A stretch of DNA of 64,000 nucleotides. It comes from Comamonadaceae bacterium. Lineage in GTDB: Bacteria; Pseudomonadota; Gammaproteobacteria; Burkholderiales; Burkholderiaceae_C. Below, piece after piece: positions 24,283-31,961 of the stretch. The stretch is from NCBI GenBank assembly GCA_027484575.1, contig JAIXSQ010000013.1, forward strand, positions 186,001 through 250,000. The letters are read 5' to 3'. The position numbers and the translations under genes were made by a program. The notes beneath the pieces are model-generated. The model was not told where the DNA came from, made no database searches, and saw only the letters and a program-made list of their open reading frames with translations. Every line of letters starts with the position of its first letter. Position 1 is the first letter of the stretch.

Positions 24283-24859
24283 GGGCCAGCCGGAACACCG
24301 CGGTGCCCGCGCGCAGGTTGGGCAGGGTGCGCACGACGCGGCCGTCCTGCAGCCCGAAGGCGTCGAGGATCTGCAGGCGGTTGCGCGTGGCGAGCACCTC
24401 GAAGTCCTTGAACGTGCCCACGCGGATGTTGGGCGTGTCGTACCACTGGTAGGGCAGCCGCCGCGTCACCGGCATGCGCCCGCGCAGCACGGCCAGCCGG
24501 TTGGGCCAGTGCGCGAAGTTGGGGAAGGCCACGATCGCCGTCTTGCCCACGCGCGCCGTCTCGCGCAGCATGGTCTCGGCATTGCGCAGGTTCTGCAGCG
24601 TGTCGATCTGCAGCACCACGTCGAAGCTGTCGTCGGCGAACATCGACAGGCCCTCGTCGAGGTTCAGCTGGATCACGTCCACGCCGCGGCGCGCGCAGGC
24701 CAGCACGTTGTCGTCGGCCAGCTCCACGCCGTAGCCGCTGCAGCCGCGGGTGCGCAGCAGCAGCTCGAGCAGGGCGCCGTCGCCGCAGCCCAGGTCGAGC
24801 ACCCGGCTGCCCGGCGGCACCAGGCTGGCGATCAGGGCCTGCGTGCTCTGGTCAGACAT
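24275..24859 (-). CDS. metW: Methionine biosynthesis protein MetW
   Basis: A 194-residue methyltransferase-fold protein. [20 protein letters not shown] is the nucleotide-binding glycine loop, [13 protein letters not shown] follows, and [14 protein letters not shown] and [21 protein letters not shown] (split motif) are hallmarks of MetW. It acts with MetX in homoserine acylation; in pseudomonads both genes are needed for methionine synthesis. The ATG at 24859 overlaps the end of metX by eight bases, and the gene itself overlaps chrA, showing tight coupling. Confidence 0.95.
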
Positions 24860-25985
24860 GGGCCAGCTCCTGGGCGATGCGGCCGAACCAGGCCCGCACC
24901 ACGGCGTGGTAGCGGGCGTCGTCGAGCAGGAAGGCGTCGTGGCCGTGCGGCGCGTCGACCTCGGCATAGGTCACGCTGCGCCGGTTGTCGAGCAGGGCCT
25001 TGACGATCTCGCGGCTGCGCGCGGGCGAGAAACGCCAGTCGGTCGTGAAGCTCACCAGCAGGAAGCGCGCGGTGGCCGCCGCCAGTGCCTTGGACAGGTT
25101 GCCGCCGTGCCCGCGCGCCGGGTCGAAGTAGTCGAGCGCGCGGGTGATCAGCAGGTAGGTGTTGGCGTCGAAGTACTCGCTGAACTTGTCGCCCTGGTGC
25201 CGCAGGTAGCTCTCGATCTGGAACTCGATGTCCTGCGTGGTGTAGCGCAGGTCGATGCCGTCGCGCAGCTGCCGCCCGAACTTGGCGTTCATCACGTCGT
25301 CGGACAGGTAGGTGATGTGGCCGACCATGCGCGCGATGCGCAGGCCGCGCTTGGGCACCACGCCATGGTCGTAGAAGTGGCCGCCGTGGAAGTCCGGGTC
25401 GGTGACGATCGCGCGCCGCGCCACCTCGTTGAAGGCGATGTTCTCGGCCGTCAGGTTGGGCGCGCTGGCGATCACGGCCGCATGGGCCACGCGCTGCGGG
25501 TACTGCAGCGTCCACGACAGCGCCTGCATGCCGCCCAGGCTGCCGCCCAGCACGGCCGCGAGGCGATCGATGCCCAGCCGGTCGAGCAGGCGGGCCTGCG
25601 CGTCCACCCAGTCCTCGACGGTCACCACCGGGAAGTCGGCGCCCCAGGCGCGGCCGGTGGCCGGGTTGGTGTGCATGGGGCCCGTCGAGCCGAAGCACGA
25701 GCCCAGGTTGTTGACGCCGATGACGAAGAAGCGGTCGGTGTCCACCGGCTTGCCGGGGCCGATCATGCTGTCCCACCAGCCCTCGGACTTCGGCTGCCCC
25801 GCGTAGCTGCCGGCCACGTGGTGCGAGGCGTTCAGCGCATGGCACACCAGCACCGCGTTGGAGCGGTCGGCGTTGAGGGTGCCGTAGGTCTCGTAGGCCA
25901 GGTCGTAGCCGCCCAGCGCCGCGCCGCTGCGCAGCGCCAGCGGCTCGGCGAAGTGCATGGACTGCGGTTGCGCGAGGAGCGTCAT
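24852..25985 (-). CDS. metX: Homoserine O-succinyltransferase/acetyltransferase MetX
   Basis: The 377-residue alpha/beta-hydrolase-fold enzyme acylates homoserine, the first committed step to methionine. [14 protein letters not shown] and [12 protein letters not shown] are family signatures. The nucleophile is Ser149 in [13 protein letters not shown], and Asp and His of the triad appear in TTDWRFSP and [10 protein letters not shown]. Betaproteobacterial MetX proteins use succinyl-CoA in tested cases, but the sequence alone does not settle the acyl donor. The start ATG at 25985 is chosen over the in-frame TTG at 26012, which sits in the terminator stem. No clear ribosome binding site exists: the U-run of the terminator ends eight bases before the ATG. 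Confidence 0.95.
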   Translation of the reverse strand: MTLLAQPQSMHFAEPLALRSGAALGGYDLAYETYGTLNADRSNAVLVCHALNASHHVAGSYAGQPKSEGWWDSMIGPGKPVDTDRFFVIGVNNLGSCFGSTGPMHTNPATGRAWGADFPVVTVEDWVDAQARLLDRLGIDRLAAVLGGSLGGMQALSWTLQYPQRVAHAAVIASAPNLTAENIAFNEVARRAIVTDPDFHGGHFYDHGVVPKRGLRIARMVGHITYLSDDVMNAKFGRQLRDGIDLRYTTQDIEFQIESYLRHQGDKFSEYFDANTYLLITRALDYFDPARGHGGNLSKALAAATARFLLVSFTTDWRFSPARSREIVKALLDNRRSVTYAEVDAPHGHDAFLLDDARYHAVVRAWFGRIAQELAHV

Positions 25986-25992
25986 GGCAAAG

Positions 25993-26026
25993 AAAAAACC
26001 CGGGCTCGCCAAGGAACGAGGCCGGG
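25993..26026 (-). terminator. Intrinsic terminator in the metX leader (attenuator)
   Basis: On the minus strand CCCGGCCTCG pairs with CGAGCCCGGG around an 8-base loop and is followed by six T, directly before the metX start. Its place between the SAM-II aptamer and the gene suggests SAM-dependent premature termination. CCGG-containing sequence just upstream (26022-26035) could pair with the terminator 5' arm as an antiterminator. Confidence 0.85.
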
Positions 26027-26041
26027 TCTGCCGGGCTTCGT

Positions 26042-26090
26042 CTTTAGCTGGATTTGTTGAGCGCCCGCAAGCGGAAGCAAATCGGCGCTG
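26042..26090 (-). promoter_or_regulatory. SAM-II (SAM_alpha) riboswitch
   Basis: Read on the minus strand, AGCGC (26089-26085) pairs with GCGCT (26064-26060) as stem P1. GATTTG (26083-26078), in the loop, pairs with CAAATC (26056-26051) as the pseudoknot helix. The conserved GCTAAA follows at 26048-26043, and GCTTGC occupies the central loop. This order and these bases match the H-type pseudoknot of the SAM-II class, which binds S-adenosylmethionine and is typically found before metA/metX genes. The predicted transcription start coincides with the first base of P1. A terminator follows, so control is probably at transcription. Confidence 0.93.
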
Positions 26091-26095
26091 CGGTC

Positions 26096-26101
26096 AGTAT
26101 A
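26096..26101 (-). promoter_or_regulatory. -10 box of the metX operon
   Basis: TATACT on the minus strand lies seven bases before the first base of the riboswitch P1 stem and touches the stop codon of the upstream GDT1-type gene. No good -35 hexamer was found at 17 bases. Confidence 0.6.
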
Positions 26102-26668
26102 TCAACCGAAGCCCAGCAGCACGCCCAGCCCCAGGGCCACGAAGATCAGCGCCGACACGACGTGCACGACGCGGATCGGCACCAGCCGCGTGATGCGTTC
26201 GCCGAACCACACCGCCGGGGCATTGGCCAGCAGCATGCCCAGCGTGGTGCCGGCCACCACGGGGGCCCAGGTGTCGAAGCGGGCGGCCAGCATCACGGTG
26301 GCGATCTGCGTCTTGTCGCCCATCTCGGCCAGGAAGAAGGCCACCACGGTGGTCGCGAACACGCCGAAACGCGGCGCGTCGGTGGCCGCCTCGTCCTCGT
26401 CCAGCGTGTCGGGGATGAGCATCCAGACAGCCATGGCCAGGAACGAGCCGCCCAGGATCCAGCGCAGCACCTGCTCGCCCAGCACGCCGGTGACCCAGGC
26501 ACCGACAGCACCAGCCAGCGCATGGTTGGCCAGGGTGGCGACCAGGATGCCGGCGACGATGGGCCACGGTTTGCGGAAGCGGGCGGCCAGCAGCAGCGAC
26601 AGCAGCTGGGTCTTGTCGCCCATCTCGGCCAGGGCGACCAGGCCGGTGGAGATCAGGAAAGCGTCCAT
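26102..26668 (-). CDS. GDT1/TMEM165 (UPF0016) family manganese exporter
   Basis: A 188-residue membrane protein made of two homologous three-helix halves. Each contains the family signature E-x-G-D-K-T: ALAEMGDKTQLLSLLLAARF near residue 15 and LAEMGDKTQIATVMLAARF near residue 120. An acidic loop, DTLDEDEAATD, separates them. Family members export Mn(2+) (and in eukaryotes Ca(2+)) and protect from manganese excess. The ATG at 26668 removes a non-conserved upstream extension. TAGACT at 26752-26757 (minus) may be a -10 box. I searched the leader for a yybP-ykoY manganese riboswitch and did not find its conserved core. Confidence 0.9.
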   Translation of the reverse strand: MDAFLISTGLVALAEMGDKTQLLSLLLAARFRKPWPIVAGILVATLANHALAGAVGAWVTGVLGEQVLRWILGGSFLAMAVWMLIPDTLDEDEAATDAPRFGVFATTVVAFFLAEMGDKTQIATVMLAARFDTWAPVVAGTTLGMLLANAPAVWFGERITRLVPIRVVHVVSALIFVALGLGVLLGFG

Positions 26669-26796
26669 GGGGTGGGCAAGCGGGCAGGACCCGGGCGGGC
26701 TGGGCCGGGTGGGCCGGCGCCGCGGACCGTCGAGCATCGGGGAAGGCCGGCAGTCTAACCGCCGCTGACGTAGCCACCGCCGCGTCGCGCACCGGA

Positions 26797-26813
26797 TTGG
26801 CGTGGAACTTGCT
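26797..26813 (+). promoter_or_regulatory. Sigma-54 (-24/-12) promoter of amtB
   Basis: TTGGCGTGGAACTTGCT has GG and GC separated by ten bases, the defining spacing, and closely fits TGGCAC-N5-TTGCA. The predicted transcription start is near 26824, about 60 bases before amtB. Nitrogen-limitation control through NtrC is expected for this gene type. Confidence 0.8.
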
Positions 26814-26820
26814 TGCCTTT

Positions 26821-26854
26821 GGTGCACCGGGGCTGCAAAGACTCCGGATGCACC
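26821..26854 (+). promoter_or_regulatory. Hairpin in the amtB 5' leader with GGTGCA/TGCACC arms
   Basis: GGTGCACCGG pairs with CCGG-A-TGCACC around a 13-base loop at the very start of the predicted transcript. The arms also resemble NtrC half-sites (TGCACC), but their order is reversed relative to the usual TGCACC-N5-GGTGCA, so a 5'-end protective hairpin is as likely. Confidence 0.5.
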
Positions 26855-26885
26855 AAATCAAAGCAGTTTCATCCAAGAGGTTTTC

Positions 26886-28088
26886 ATGGAAGCACTGAAA
26901 CAGGGCGCGGATGCCTTGTTCATCCTGCTGGGCGGCATCATGGTCCTGGCCATGCATGCGGGGTTCGCGTTCCTCGAGCTCGGCACGGTCCGCAAGAAGA
27001 ACCAGGTCAATGCGCTGGTCAAGATCCTGGTCGACTTCTCCGTCTCCACGGTCGTCTACTTCGCGGTCGGCTACGGCGTCGCCTACGGCACCCACTTCTT
27101 CGTCGGCGCCGGGGAACTGGCGGCCAGGAACGGCTACGAGCTGGTGAAGTTCTTCTTCCTGCTCACCTTCGCGGCCGCCATCCCCGCCATCATCTCCGGC
27201 GGCATCGCCGAGCGCGCCCGCTTCTGGCCGCAGCTGATCGCCACCGCGGTGATCGTCGGCCTGGTCTACCCGTTCTTCGAGGGCATCGCCTGGAACCGCC
27301 ACTTCGGCGTGCAGGACTGGATCAAGGGCCTGACCGGCGAGGACTTCCACGACTTCGCCGGCTCCATCGTCGTCCACGCCGTGGGCGGCTGGCTGGCCCT
27401 GCCGGCGGTGCTGCTGCTGGGCGCGCGCAGCAACCGCTACCGCAAGGACGGCGCGGTCTCGGCGCATCCGCCGTCCAACATCCCGTTCCTGGCGTTGGGC
27501 GCCTGGATCCTCACGGTGGGCTGGTTCGGCTTCAACGTGATGAGCGCGCAGACGCTGGACAAGATCTCGGGCCTGGTCGCCGTGAACTCGCTGATGGCCA
27601 TGGTCGGCGGCACCCTGGCCGCGCTGGCGGCCGGGCGCAACGACCCGGGCTTCGTGCACAACGGGCCGCTGGCCGGGCTGGTGGCGGTGTGCGCGGGTTC
27701 GGACCTGATGCACCCGCTGGGCGCGCTGGTGGTCGGCGCGGTGGCCGGCGCGATCTTCGTGGGCATGTTCACCGTGGCCCAGAACCGCTGGAAGATCGAC
27801 GACGTGCTGGGCGTGTGGCCGCTGCACGGCCTATGCGGTCTCTGGGGCGGGCTGGCCGCGGGCCTGTTCGGCAGCACGGCGCTGGGCGGCCTGGGTGGGG
27901 TGAGCCTGGCGGCCCAGGCCATCGGCAGCCTGCTGGGCGTGGCCTGGGCGGTGGTGGGCGGCCTGCTCGTCTACGGAGGGCTCAAGCTGCTGGTGGGCAT
28001 CCGCCTGTCGCCCGAGGAAGAGTTCGAGGGCGCCGACCTGGCGGTGCACCGCATCAGCGCCACGCCGGAGCGTGAAGTCTCCTGGTGA
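26886..28088 (+). CDS. amtB: Ammonium transporter
   Basis: A 400-residue, eleven-helix Amt channel for ammonium uptake. The pore twin histidines are His164 (VVHAVGGW) and His314 (WPLHGLCGLWG). NALVKILVDFSVSTVVYF, ISGGIAERARF and FNVMSAQTLDKISGLVAVNS are typical of Amt proteins. There is no signal peptide, and the C-terminal tail is short. AAGAGG lies five bases before the ATG. A sigma-54 promoter stands upstream, consistent with nitrogen control. Unlike many amtB loci, no glnK lies next to it, so the PII partner must be encoded elsewhere. Confidence 0.96.
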   Translation: MEALKQGADALFILLGGIMVLAMHAGFAFLELGTVRKKNQVNALVKILVDFSVSTVVYFAVGYGVAYGTHFFVGAGELAARNGYELVKFFFLLTFAAAIPAIISGGIAERARFWPQLIATAVIVGLVYPFFEGIAWNRHFGVQDWIKGLTGEDFHDFAGSIVVHAVGGWLALPAVLLLGARSNRYRKDGAVSAHPPSNIPFLALGAWILTVGWFGFNVMSAQTLDKISGLVAVNSLMAMVGGTLAALAAGRNDPGFVHNGPLAGLVAVCAGSDLMHPLGALVVGAVAGAIFVGMFTVAQNRWKIDDVLGVWPLHGLCGLWGGLAAGLFGSTALGGLGGVSLAAQAIGSLLGVAWAVVGGLLVYGGLKLLVGIRLSPEEEFEGADLAVHRISATPEREVSW

Positions 28089-28185
28089 GCCACGGCCGGG
28101 TTGCGCACCGCAGGGCGGGCCCGGCTTGGTGTTGGGATTTACCCGCAAGCCCCGCGCAAGGGGGGGTCGCGGTCCGTGGCGGCGC

Positions 28186-28216
28186 TTGCCATGGCCTGCG
28201 CGATGTGGCCCATAAT
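28186..28216 (+). promoter_or_regulatory. Possible promoter of the RRM protein gene
   Basis: TTGCCA at 28186-28191 and CATAAT at 28211-28216 are separated by 19 bases. Transcription from here would give a leader of about 115 bases. The remaining intergenic sequence (28089-28185) holds a GCCGGG/CCCGGC inverted repeat after amtB and nothing else recognised. Confidence 0.4.
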
Positions 28217-28337
28217 GGCCCGGCGCGGGCCGGGAACGTCCCGCGTTCTGCGGTGAACAAGTCGCTGTCGCTATCTTGCTTGATGCGTTTTCGGGACTCC
28301 ATCGCGCTGGTCTTTTTCTTCTGAGGAGTCCCTTTCC

Positions 28338-28835
28338 ATGGGCAACAAACTGTACGTGGGCAACCTGCCCTATTCCGTGCGCGACAGCGATCTCGAGCAG
28401 GCCTTCAGCCAGTTCGGTGCGGTCACCAGCGCCAAGGTCATGATGGAGCGCGACACCGGCCGCTCCAAGGGCTTCGGCTTCGTCGAGATGGGCAGCGATG
28501 CCGAGGCGCAGGCCGCGATCAACGGCATGAACGGCCAGCCCCTGGGCGGCCGCAGCGTCGTGGTCAACGAGGCCCGTCCGATGGAGCCGCGTCCGCGCAC
28601 CGGCGGCTACGGCGGCGGTGGTGGTGGCGGCTACGGTGGTGGCGGCGGTGGCGGCTACGGCGGCGGCGGTGGTGGCGGCGGCTACGGCGGCGGCGGCGGT
28701 GGTGACCGTCGCGGCGGTGGTGGCGGCGGCTATGGCGGCGGCGGCGGTGGTCGCGGCGGCAGCGACGGCGGCTTCCGCAGCCCCTACGGTTCCGGCCCGC
28801 GTGGCGGCGGCAACCGTGGCGGCGGCGGCTACTGA
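28338..28835 (+). CDS. Glycine-rich RNA-binding protein with one RRM
   Basis: A 165-residue protein. Residues 3-80 form an RNA recognition motif with RNP2 LYVGNLPY and RNP1 KGFGFVEM, both with the aromatic residues that stack on RNA. Residues 90-165 are a disordered tail made of repeated GGYGGGGGG blocks with scattered Arg. This architecture resembles plant and cyanobacterial cold-inducible RNA-binding proteins and is common in betaproteobacteria. It probably binds mRNA and acts as an RNA chaperone, perhaps in the cold; the long leader would fit post-transcriptional control. AGGAG lies ten bases before the ATG, and a strong terminator follows. Confidence 0.93.
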   Translation: MGNKLYVGNLPYSVRDSDLEQAFSQFGAVTSAKVMMERDTGRSKGFGFVEMGSDAEAQAAINGMNGQPLGGRSVVVNEARPMEPRPRTGGYGGGGGGGYGGGGGGGYGGGGGGGGYGGGGGGDRRGGGGGGYGGGGGGRGGSDGGFRSPYGSGPRGGGNRGGGGY

Positions 28836-28856
28836 GCCCCTGCGTCCTTCGCACTG

Positions 28857-28880
28857 AAAGCCCGCTTCGGCGGGCTTTTT
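28857..28880 (+). terminator. Intrinsic terminator after the RRM gene
   Basis: AAAGCCCGC, a TTCG tetraloop and GCGGGCTTTTT form a textbook terminator on the plus strand. Read on the minus strand the same hairpin ends in CTTTC and may weakly stop the convergent lptC-SDR transcript too. Confidence 0.92.
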
Positions 28881-28905
28881 GCTGCCCGCCCGCCGGCGCG
28901 CGGGC

Positions 28906-29697
28906 TCAGGAGGCGCGGCCCTGGCCCTGCCGGTGCTTGCGCGGCCGTCCGGCCAGCAGCCGGTCGAACAGGGGGTCGGGCAGCAACCGCAGCAGCTTGG
29001 CCACCACGCCCATCTGCCAGGGGATCACCCGGAAGCTGCGGCCCGCGGCGATGGTGCGGAAGGCCTGCTCGGCGAAGTCCTGCGGCTGCATCAGGAACGG
29101 CATCCGGTAGCGGTTCTGCCGGGTCAGCGGGGTGTCGATGTAGCCCGGCGCGATCGTCACCACCCGCACGCCCCTGGCACGCAGCTCGCCGCGCAGGCTC
29201 TCGCAGTAGCTGATCACGGCCGCCTTGCTGGCGCAGTACGCGCCGTGGCCCGGCAGCCCGCGGATGCCCGCGACGCTCGCGATGCCCACCAGCGCGCCAG
29301 CGCCGCGCCGGCTCATGGGCTCGACGAAGGGATGGAAGGTGGCGGCCAGCCCGATGTTGTTGGTGGCATAGGTGCGCGCGATCACGTCCAGGTCCTCGCG
29401 CACCGCGGTGTCGACGCCCACGCTGATGCCGGCGTTGGCGATGACCACGTCGGGCAGGCCCTGCGTGGCCAGGCACTGACGGCCCGCGGCCACGATGCTG
29501 TCGGTGTCGGCCACGTCGGCGGCATAGACCGCGACACGGTCGGGCGCGATGCCCTGCGCGCGGGCCCAGGCCTCGATCTCCGCCGTGCGGCGCGCCGCGA
29601 GCGCGAGCCGCCAGCCGGCCTGGTGGTAGCGCCAGGCCAGCGCCTGGCCGATGCCGCTGGACGCGCCGGTGATGAAGACGAGCGGGGCAGGGGTCAT
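28906..29697 (-). CDS. Short-chain dehydrogenase/reductase
   Basis: A 263-residue classical SDR. The nucleotide-binding VFITGASSGIGQALA, the NAG strand motif VVIANAGIS, catalytic Ser in IASVAGIRG and the Tyr-Lys pair in YCASKAAVISY are intact. The C-terminal part is basic and ends in RPRKHRQGQGRAS. The substrate is not evident. The gene overlaps lptC by ATGA, in the place that lptA and lptB take in the E. coli kdsD-kdsC-lptC cluster. A link to envelope lipid or sugar metabolism is possible but only positional. Confidence 0.88.
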   Translation of the reverse strand: MTPAPLVFITGASSGIGQALAWRYHQAGWRLALAARRTAEIEAWARAQGIAPDRVAVYAADVADTDSIVAAGRQCLATQGLPDVVIANAGISVGVDTAVREDLDVIARTYATNNIGLAATFHPFVEPMSRRGAGALVGIASVAGIRGLPGHGAYCASKAAVISYCESLRGELRARGVRVVTIAPGYIDTPLTRQNRYRMPFLMQPQDFAEQAFRTIAAGRSFRVIPWQMGVVAKLLRLLPDPLFDRLLAGRPRKHRQGQGRAS

Positions 29698-30356
29698 GGG
29701 GCGGTCCGAGGCGCGGCCGTGGGCGCCGCGGTGGCCGGCGCCCTGGGCTGCAGCACGCCGCGCACCCGGCCGCGCAGCACCATGATCGCGTCCAGGTTGT
29801 CGTATTCCATGCTGTCGGCGGTGAACACGTCCGTGCCCCGGATCAGGGTCACCGGCTTGTGCGAGCGCACCCGCTCGGTGTCCATGAAGGCGTGCAGGAA
29901 CTCGCCGCGGTACTCGAGCCGCGGCGTGGTCGTGCCGGGCGGCGTCTCGCGCACCACCACGGCATCGCCCATCAGCTGCACCTCGCTGCCGTCGGCGTTG
30001 GACAGCGCCCGCTTGGCCGTGGCCACGGTCAGCGCGCCGTCCTCGCCGTACGAGCGGATGCGCGCCATGTCGATCTCGAGCGTGTCGGTGTCGGGGTAGT
30101 GGCGGGCCTCGGTGCCGAACACCTCGCTCTTGAGGCGTCCGCCCGCATCGAAGGTCTTCACCGAGAAGCCGCGCATGAAGTAGTCGGGGTCGTGGCTCAC
30201 CGGGCGCTCGGCATCGGCGCCGCCCAGCAGCGTGGGCGTGTTGCGCGCCAGCCAGTAGGTGCCCGCGGCCAGCAGGCCCATGAGGATGACCGGCAGGTAG
30301 ATCGCCAGCCGGTCGCCGGTCCTGCGCAGCCAGCGCCAGCCGCCGGCCACGCTCAC
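29694..30356 (-). CDS. lptC: LPS export protein LptC
   Basis: A 220-residue bitopic inner-membrane protein with one transmembrane segment near residues 19-38 (IYLPVILMGLLAAGTYWLA) and a periplasmic beta-jellyroll domain. It passes LPS from the LptBFG pump to LptA. DYFMRGFSVKTFDAGGRLK, the mid-domain LSNADGSEVQLMGDAVV, and HKPVTLIRGTDVFTADSM are recognisable LptC features. The GTG start at 30356 overlaps the kdsC stop as GTGA. The C-terminal Ala/Pro tail is not conserved. Confidence 0.93.
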   Translation of the reverse strand: MSVAGGWRWLRRTGDRLAIYLPVILMGLLAAGTYWLARNTPTLLGGADAERPVSHDPDYFMRGFSVKTFDAGGRLKSEVFGTEARHYPDTDTLEIDMARIRSYGEDGALTVATAKRALSNADGSEVQLMGDAVVVRETPPGTTTPRLEYRGEFLHAFMDTERVRSHKPVTLIRGTDVFTADSMEYDNLDAIMVLRGRVRGVLQPRAPATAAPTAAPRTAP

Positions 30357-30892
30357 GCGTAGGCCTCCAGCAGCTGGGCGTAGCGGCCGCTGGCCACCAG
30401 CAGCAGGTCGCAGAACTCGCGCGCCGCGCCGTGCCCCCCGGGCACCGCCGTGACGTGGCGGGCCTCTGCCTTGACCTCGGCATGGGCATTGGCGGGCGCG
30501 ACCGGGAAGGCGCAGCGGCGCAGCACCGGCAGGTCGGGCCAGTCGTCGCCGATGGCCGCGGCCTGCGACCAGTCCAGCCCCAGGGCCTCGAGCGTGCGCT
30601 GCGCCGCCGGCGCCTTGTCCTCGGTGCCGTAGTGCACGTGCTGCACGCCCAGGGCCTGCAGCCGCGCGCGCAGGGGCGCCGAGTCGCGGCCGGTGATCAC
30701 GGCCGGCGTGATGCCGGCGCGCTGCAGCAGCTTCAGGCCCAGGCCGTCGAGGATGTGGAAGCGCTTGAGGGTCTCGCCCTGCTCGCCCATGTACAGGCCG
30801 CCGTCGGTGAGCACGCCGTCGACGTCGAAGAACGCGACCCGGATGCCCTGGGCCGCGAGCAGCAGCTGCGGCGGAAAGCTCAGTGCCGGCAT
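30353..30892 (-). CDS. kdsC: 3-deoxy-D-manno-octulosonate 8-phosphate phosphatase
   Basis: A 179-residue HAD-family enzyme that removes phosphate from KDO-8-phosphate before CMP activation. The nucleophile and acid Asp pair lie in AFFDVDGVLTDGG near residue 22. FHILDGLGLKLL, the Thr in ITGRDSAPL and the metal-binding IGDDWPDLPVL complete the C0-type HAD site. Length is normal. It overlaps kdsD upstream (ATGA) and lptC downstream. Confidence 0.95.
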   Translation of the reverse strand: MPALSFPPQLLLAAQGIRVAFFDVDGVLTDGGLYMGEQGETLKRFHILDGLGLKLLQRAGITPAVITGRDSAPLRARLQALGVQHVHYGTEDKAPAAQRTLEALGLDWSQAAAIGDDWPDLPVLRRCAFPVAPANAHAEVKAEARHVTAVPGGHGAAREFCDLLLVASGRYAQLLEAYA

Positions 30893-31887
30893 CAGATGAC
30901 CTTGGCCCGCATCAGGTCGTTGGTGTTCAGCGCGCCCACGAGCAGCCCGTGCGCGTCGACCACCAGCACGCTGGTGATGCGGTGCTGTTCCATCAGGTCG
31001 GCGGCCTCGGCCGCCAGGGCGTCGGCGCGGATGGTGCGCGGGTCCGCATGCATGACCTCGCGCGCGGTGGCGCTGCGCAGGTCGACCCCGCGCTCGATCA
31101 GCCGGCGCAGGTCGCCGTCGGTGAAGATGCCCAGCACACGGCCGCCCGCATCGGCCACGGCCGAGGCGCCCAGGCCCTTGGCGCTCATCTCGCGCATCAG
31201 GTCGGTGAAGGCGGCGTCGGGGCCCACGCGCGGCACCTGCTCGCCCTGGCGCATCACGTCGCTGACGTGGGTCAGCAGCTTGCGGCCGAGGGCGCCGCCC
31301 GGATGCGAGCGCGCGAAGTCCTCGGCGCGGAAGCCGCGCGCGTCGAGCAGCGCCACCGCCAGCGCATCGCCCAGGGCCAGTTGGGCCGTGGTGCTGGCCG
31401 TGGGCGCCAGGTTGAGCGGGCAGGCCTCCTTCTCGACGCCGCTGTCCAGCACGATGTCGGCATGCCGCGCCAGCGTCGACCTGGCATTGCCGGTCATGGC
31501 CACCAGCGGCGCGCCCAGCCGCTTGAGCACCGGCAGGATGGCCGTGATCTCGTCGCTCTCGCCGCCGTTGGAGATGGCCAGCACCAGGTCGATCGGCTTG
31601 ATCATGCCCAGGTCGCCATGGCTGGCCTCGGCCGGGTGCACGAACATCGCCGGCGTGCCGGTGGACGCCAGCGTCGCCGCCACCTTGCGGCCCACGTGGC
31701 CGCTCTTGCCCATGCCCATCACCACCACGCGGCCGCGCACGGCCAGCATGGCCTGCACCGCGCGCACGAAGGGCTCGCCGGTGCGTGACTTGAGCCCGCG
31801 CACCGCCTCGGCCTCGATGTCGAAGGTCTCCATCGCCAGGCGCAGCGCCTGGTCGGCATCGAAGGCGGGGGCCAGGGGCTCGGACAT
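30892..31887 (-). CDS. kdsD: Arabinose-5-phosphate isomerase
   Basis: The 331-residue enzyme converts ribulose-5-phosphate to arabinose-5-phosphate, the first step to KDO of LPS. The SIS domain (residues 30-190) has VVVMGMGKSGHVGRKVAATL, STGTPAMFVHPAEASHGDLG and AISNGGESDEI. RSHPGGALGRKLL leads into two CBS domains (residues 205-330). The start ATG at 31887 drops a weak upstream extension. It opens the kdsD-kdsC-lptC-SDR unit and is divergent from the Kef-type antiporter gene, 74 bases away, as in many proteobacteria. Confidence 0.95.
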   Translation of the reverse strand: MSEPLAPAFDADQALRLAMETFDIEAEAVRGLKSRTGEPFVRAVQAMLAVRGRVVVMGMGKSGHVGRKVAATLASTGTPAMFVHPAEASHGDLGMIKPIDLVLAISNGGESDEITAILPVLKRLGAPLVAMTGNARSTLARHADIVLDSGVEKEACPLNLAPTASTTAQLALGDALAVALLDARGFRAEDFARSHPGGALGRKLLTHVSDVMRQGEQVPRVGPDAAFTDLMREMSAKGLGASAVADAGGRVLGIFTDGDLRRLIERGVDLRSATAREVMHADPRTIRADALAAEAADLMEQHRITSVLVVDAHGLLVGALNTNDLMRAKVI

Positions 31888-31961
31888 GGGCCGCGATTCT
31901 AGGTGGCCCCGCCCGGCGGCGAGCGGCCGGGGCAACTCAGGCGGGCGGTAGCATCGGACCC

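Noticed and set aside
26669..26885. yybP-ykoY manganese riboswitch before the GDT1-type gene
   Set aside because: The conserved GGGGAGUA core and its partner loop were not found in the leader on the minus strand.
28618..28857. Alternate-frame proteins in the Gly-codon repeat
   Set aside because: Repeats such as GGCGGC give open frames in all phases; only the RRM-linked frame has a ribosome binding site and a domain.
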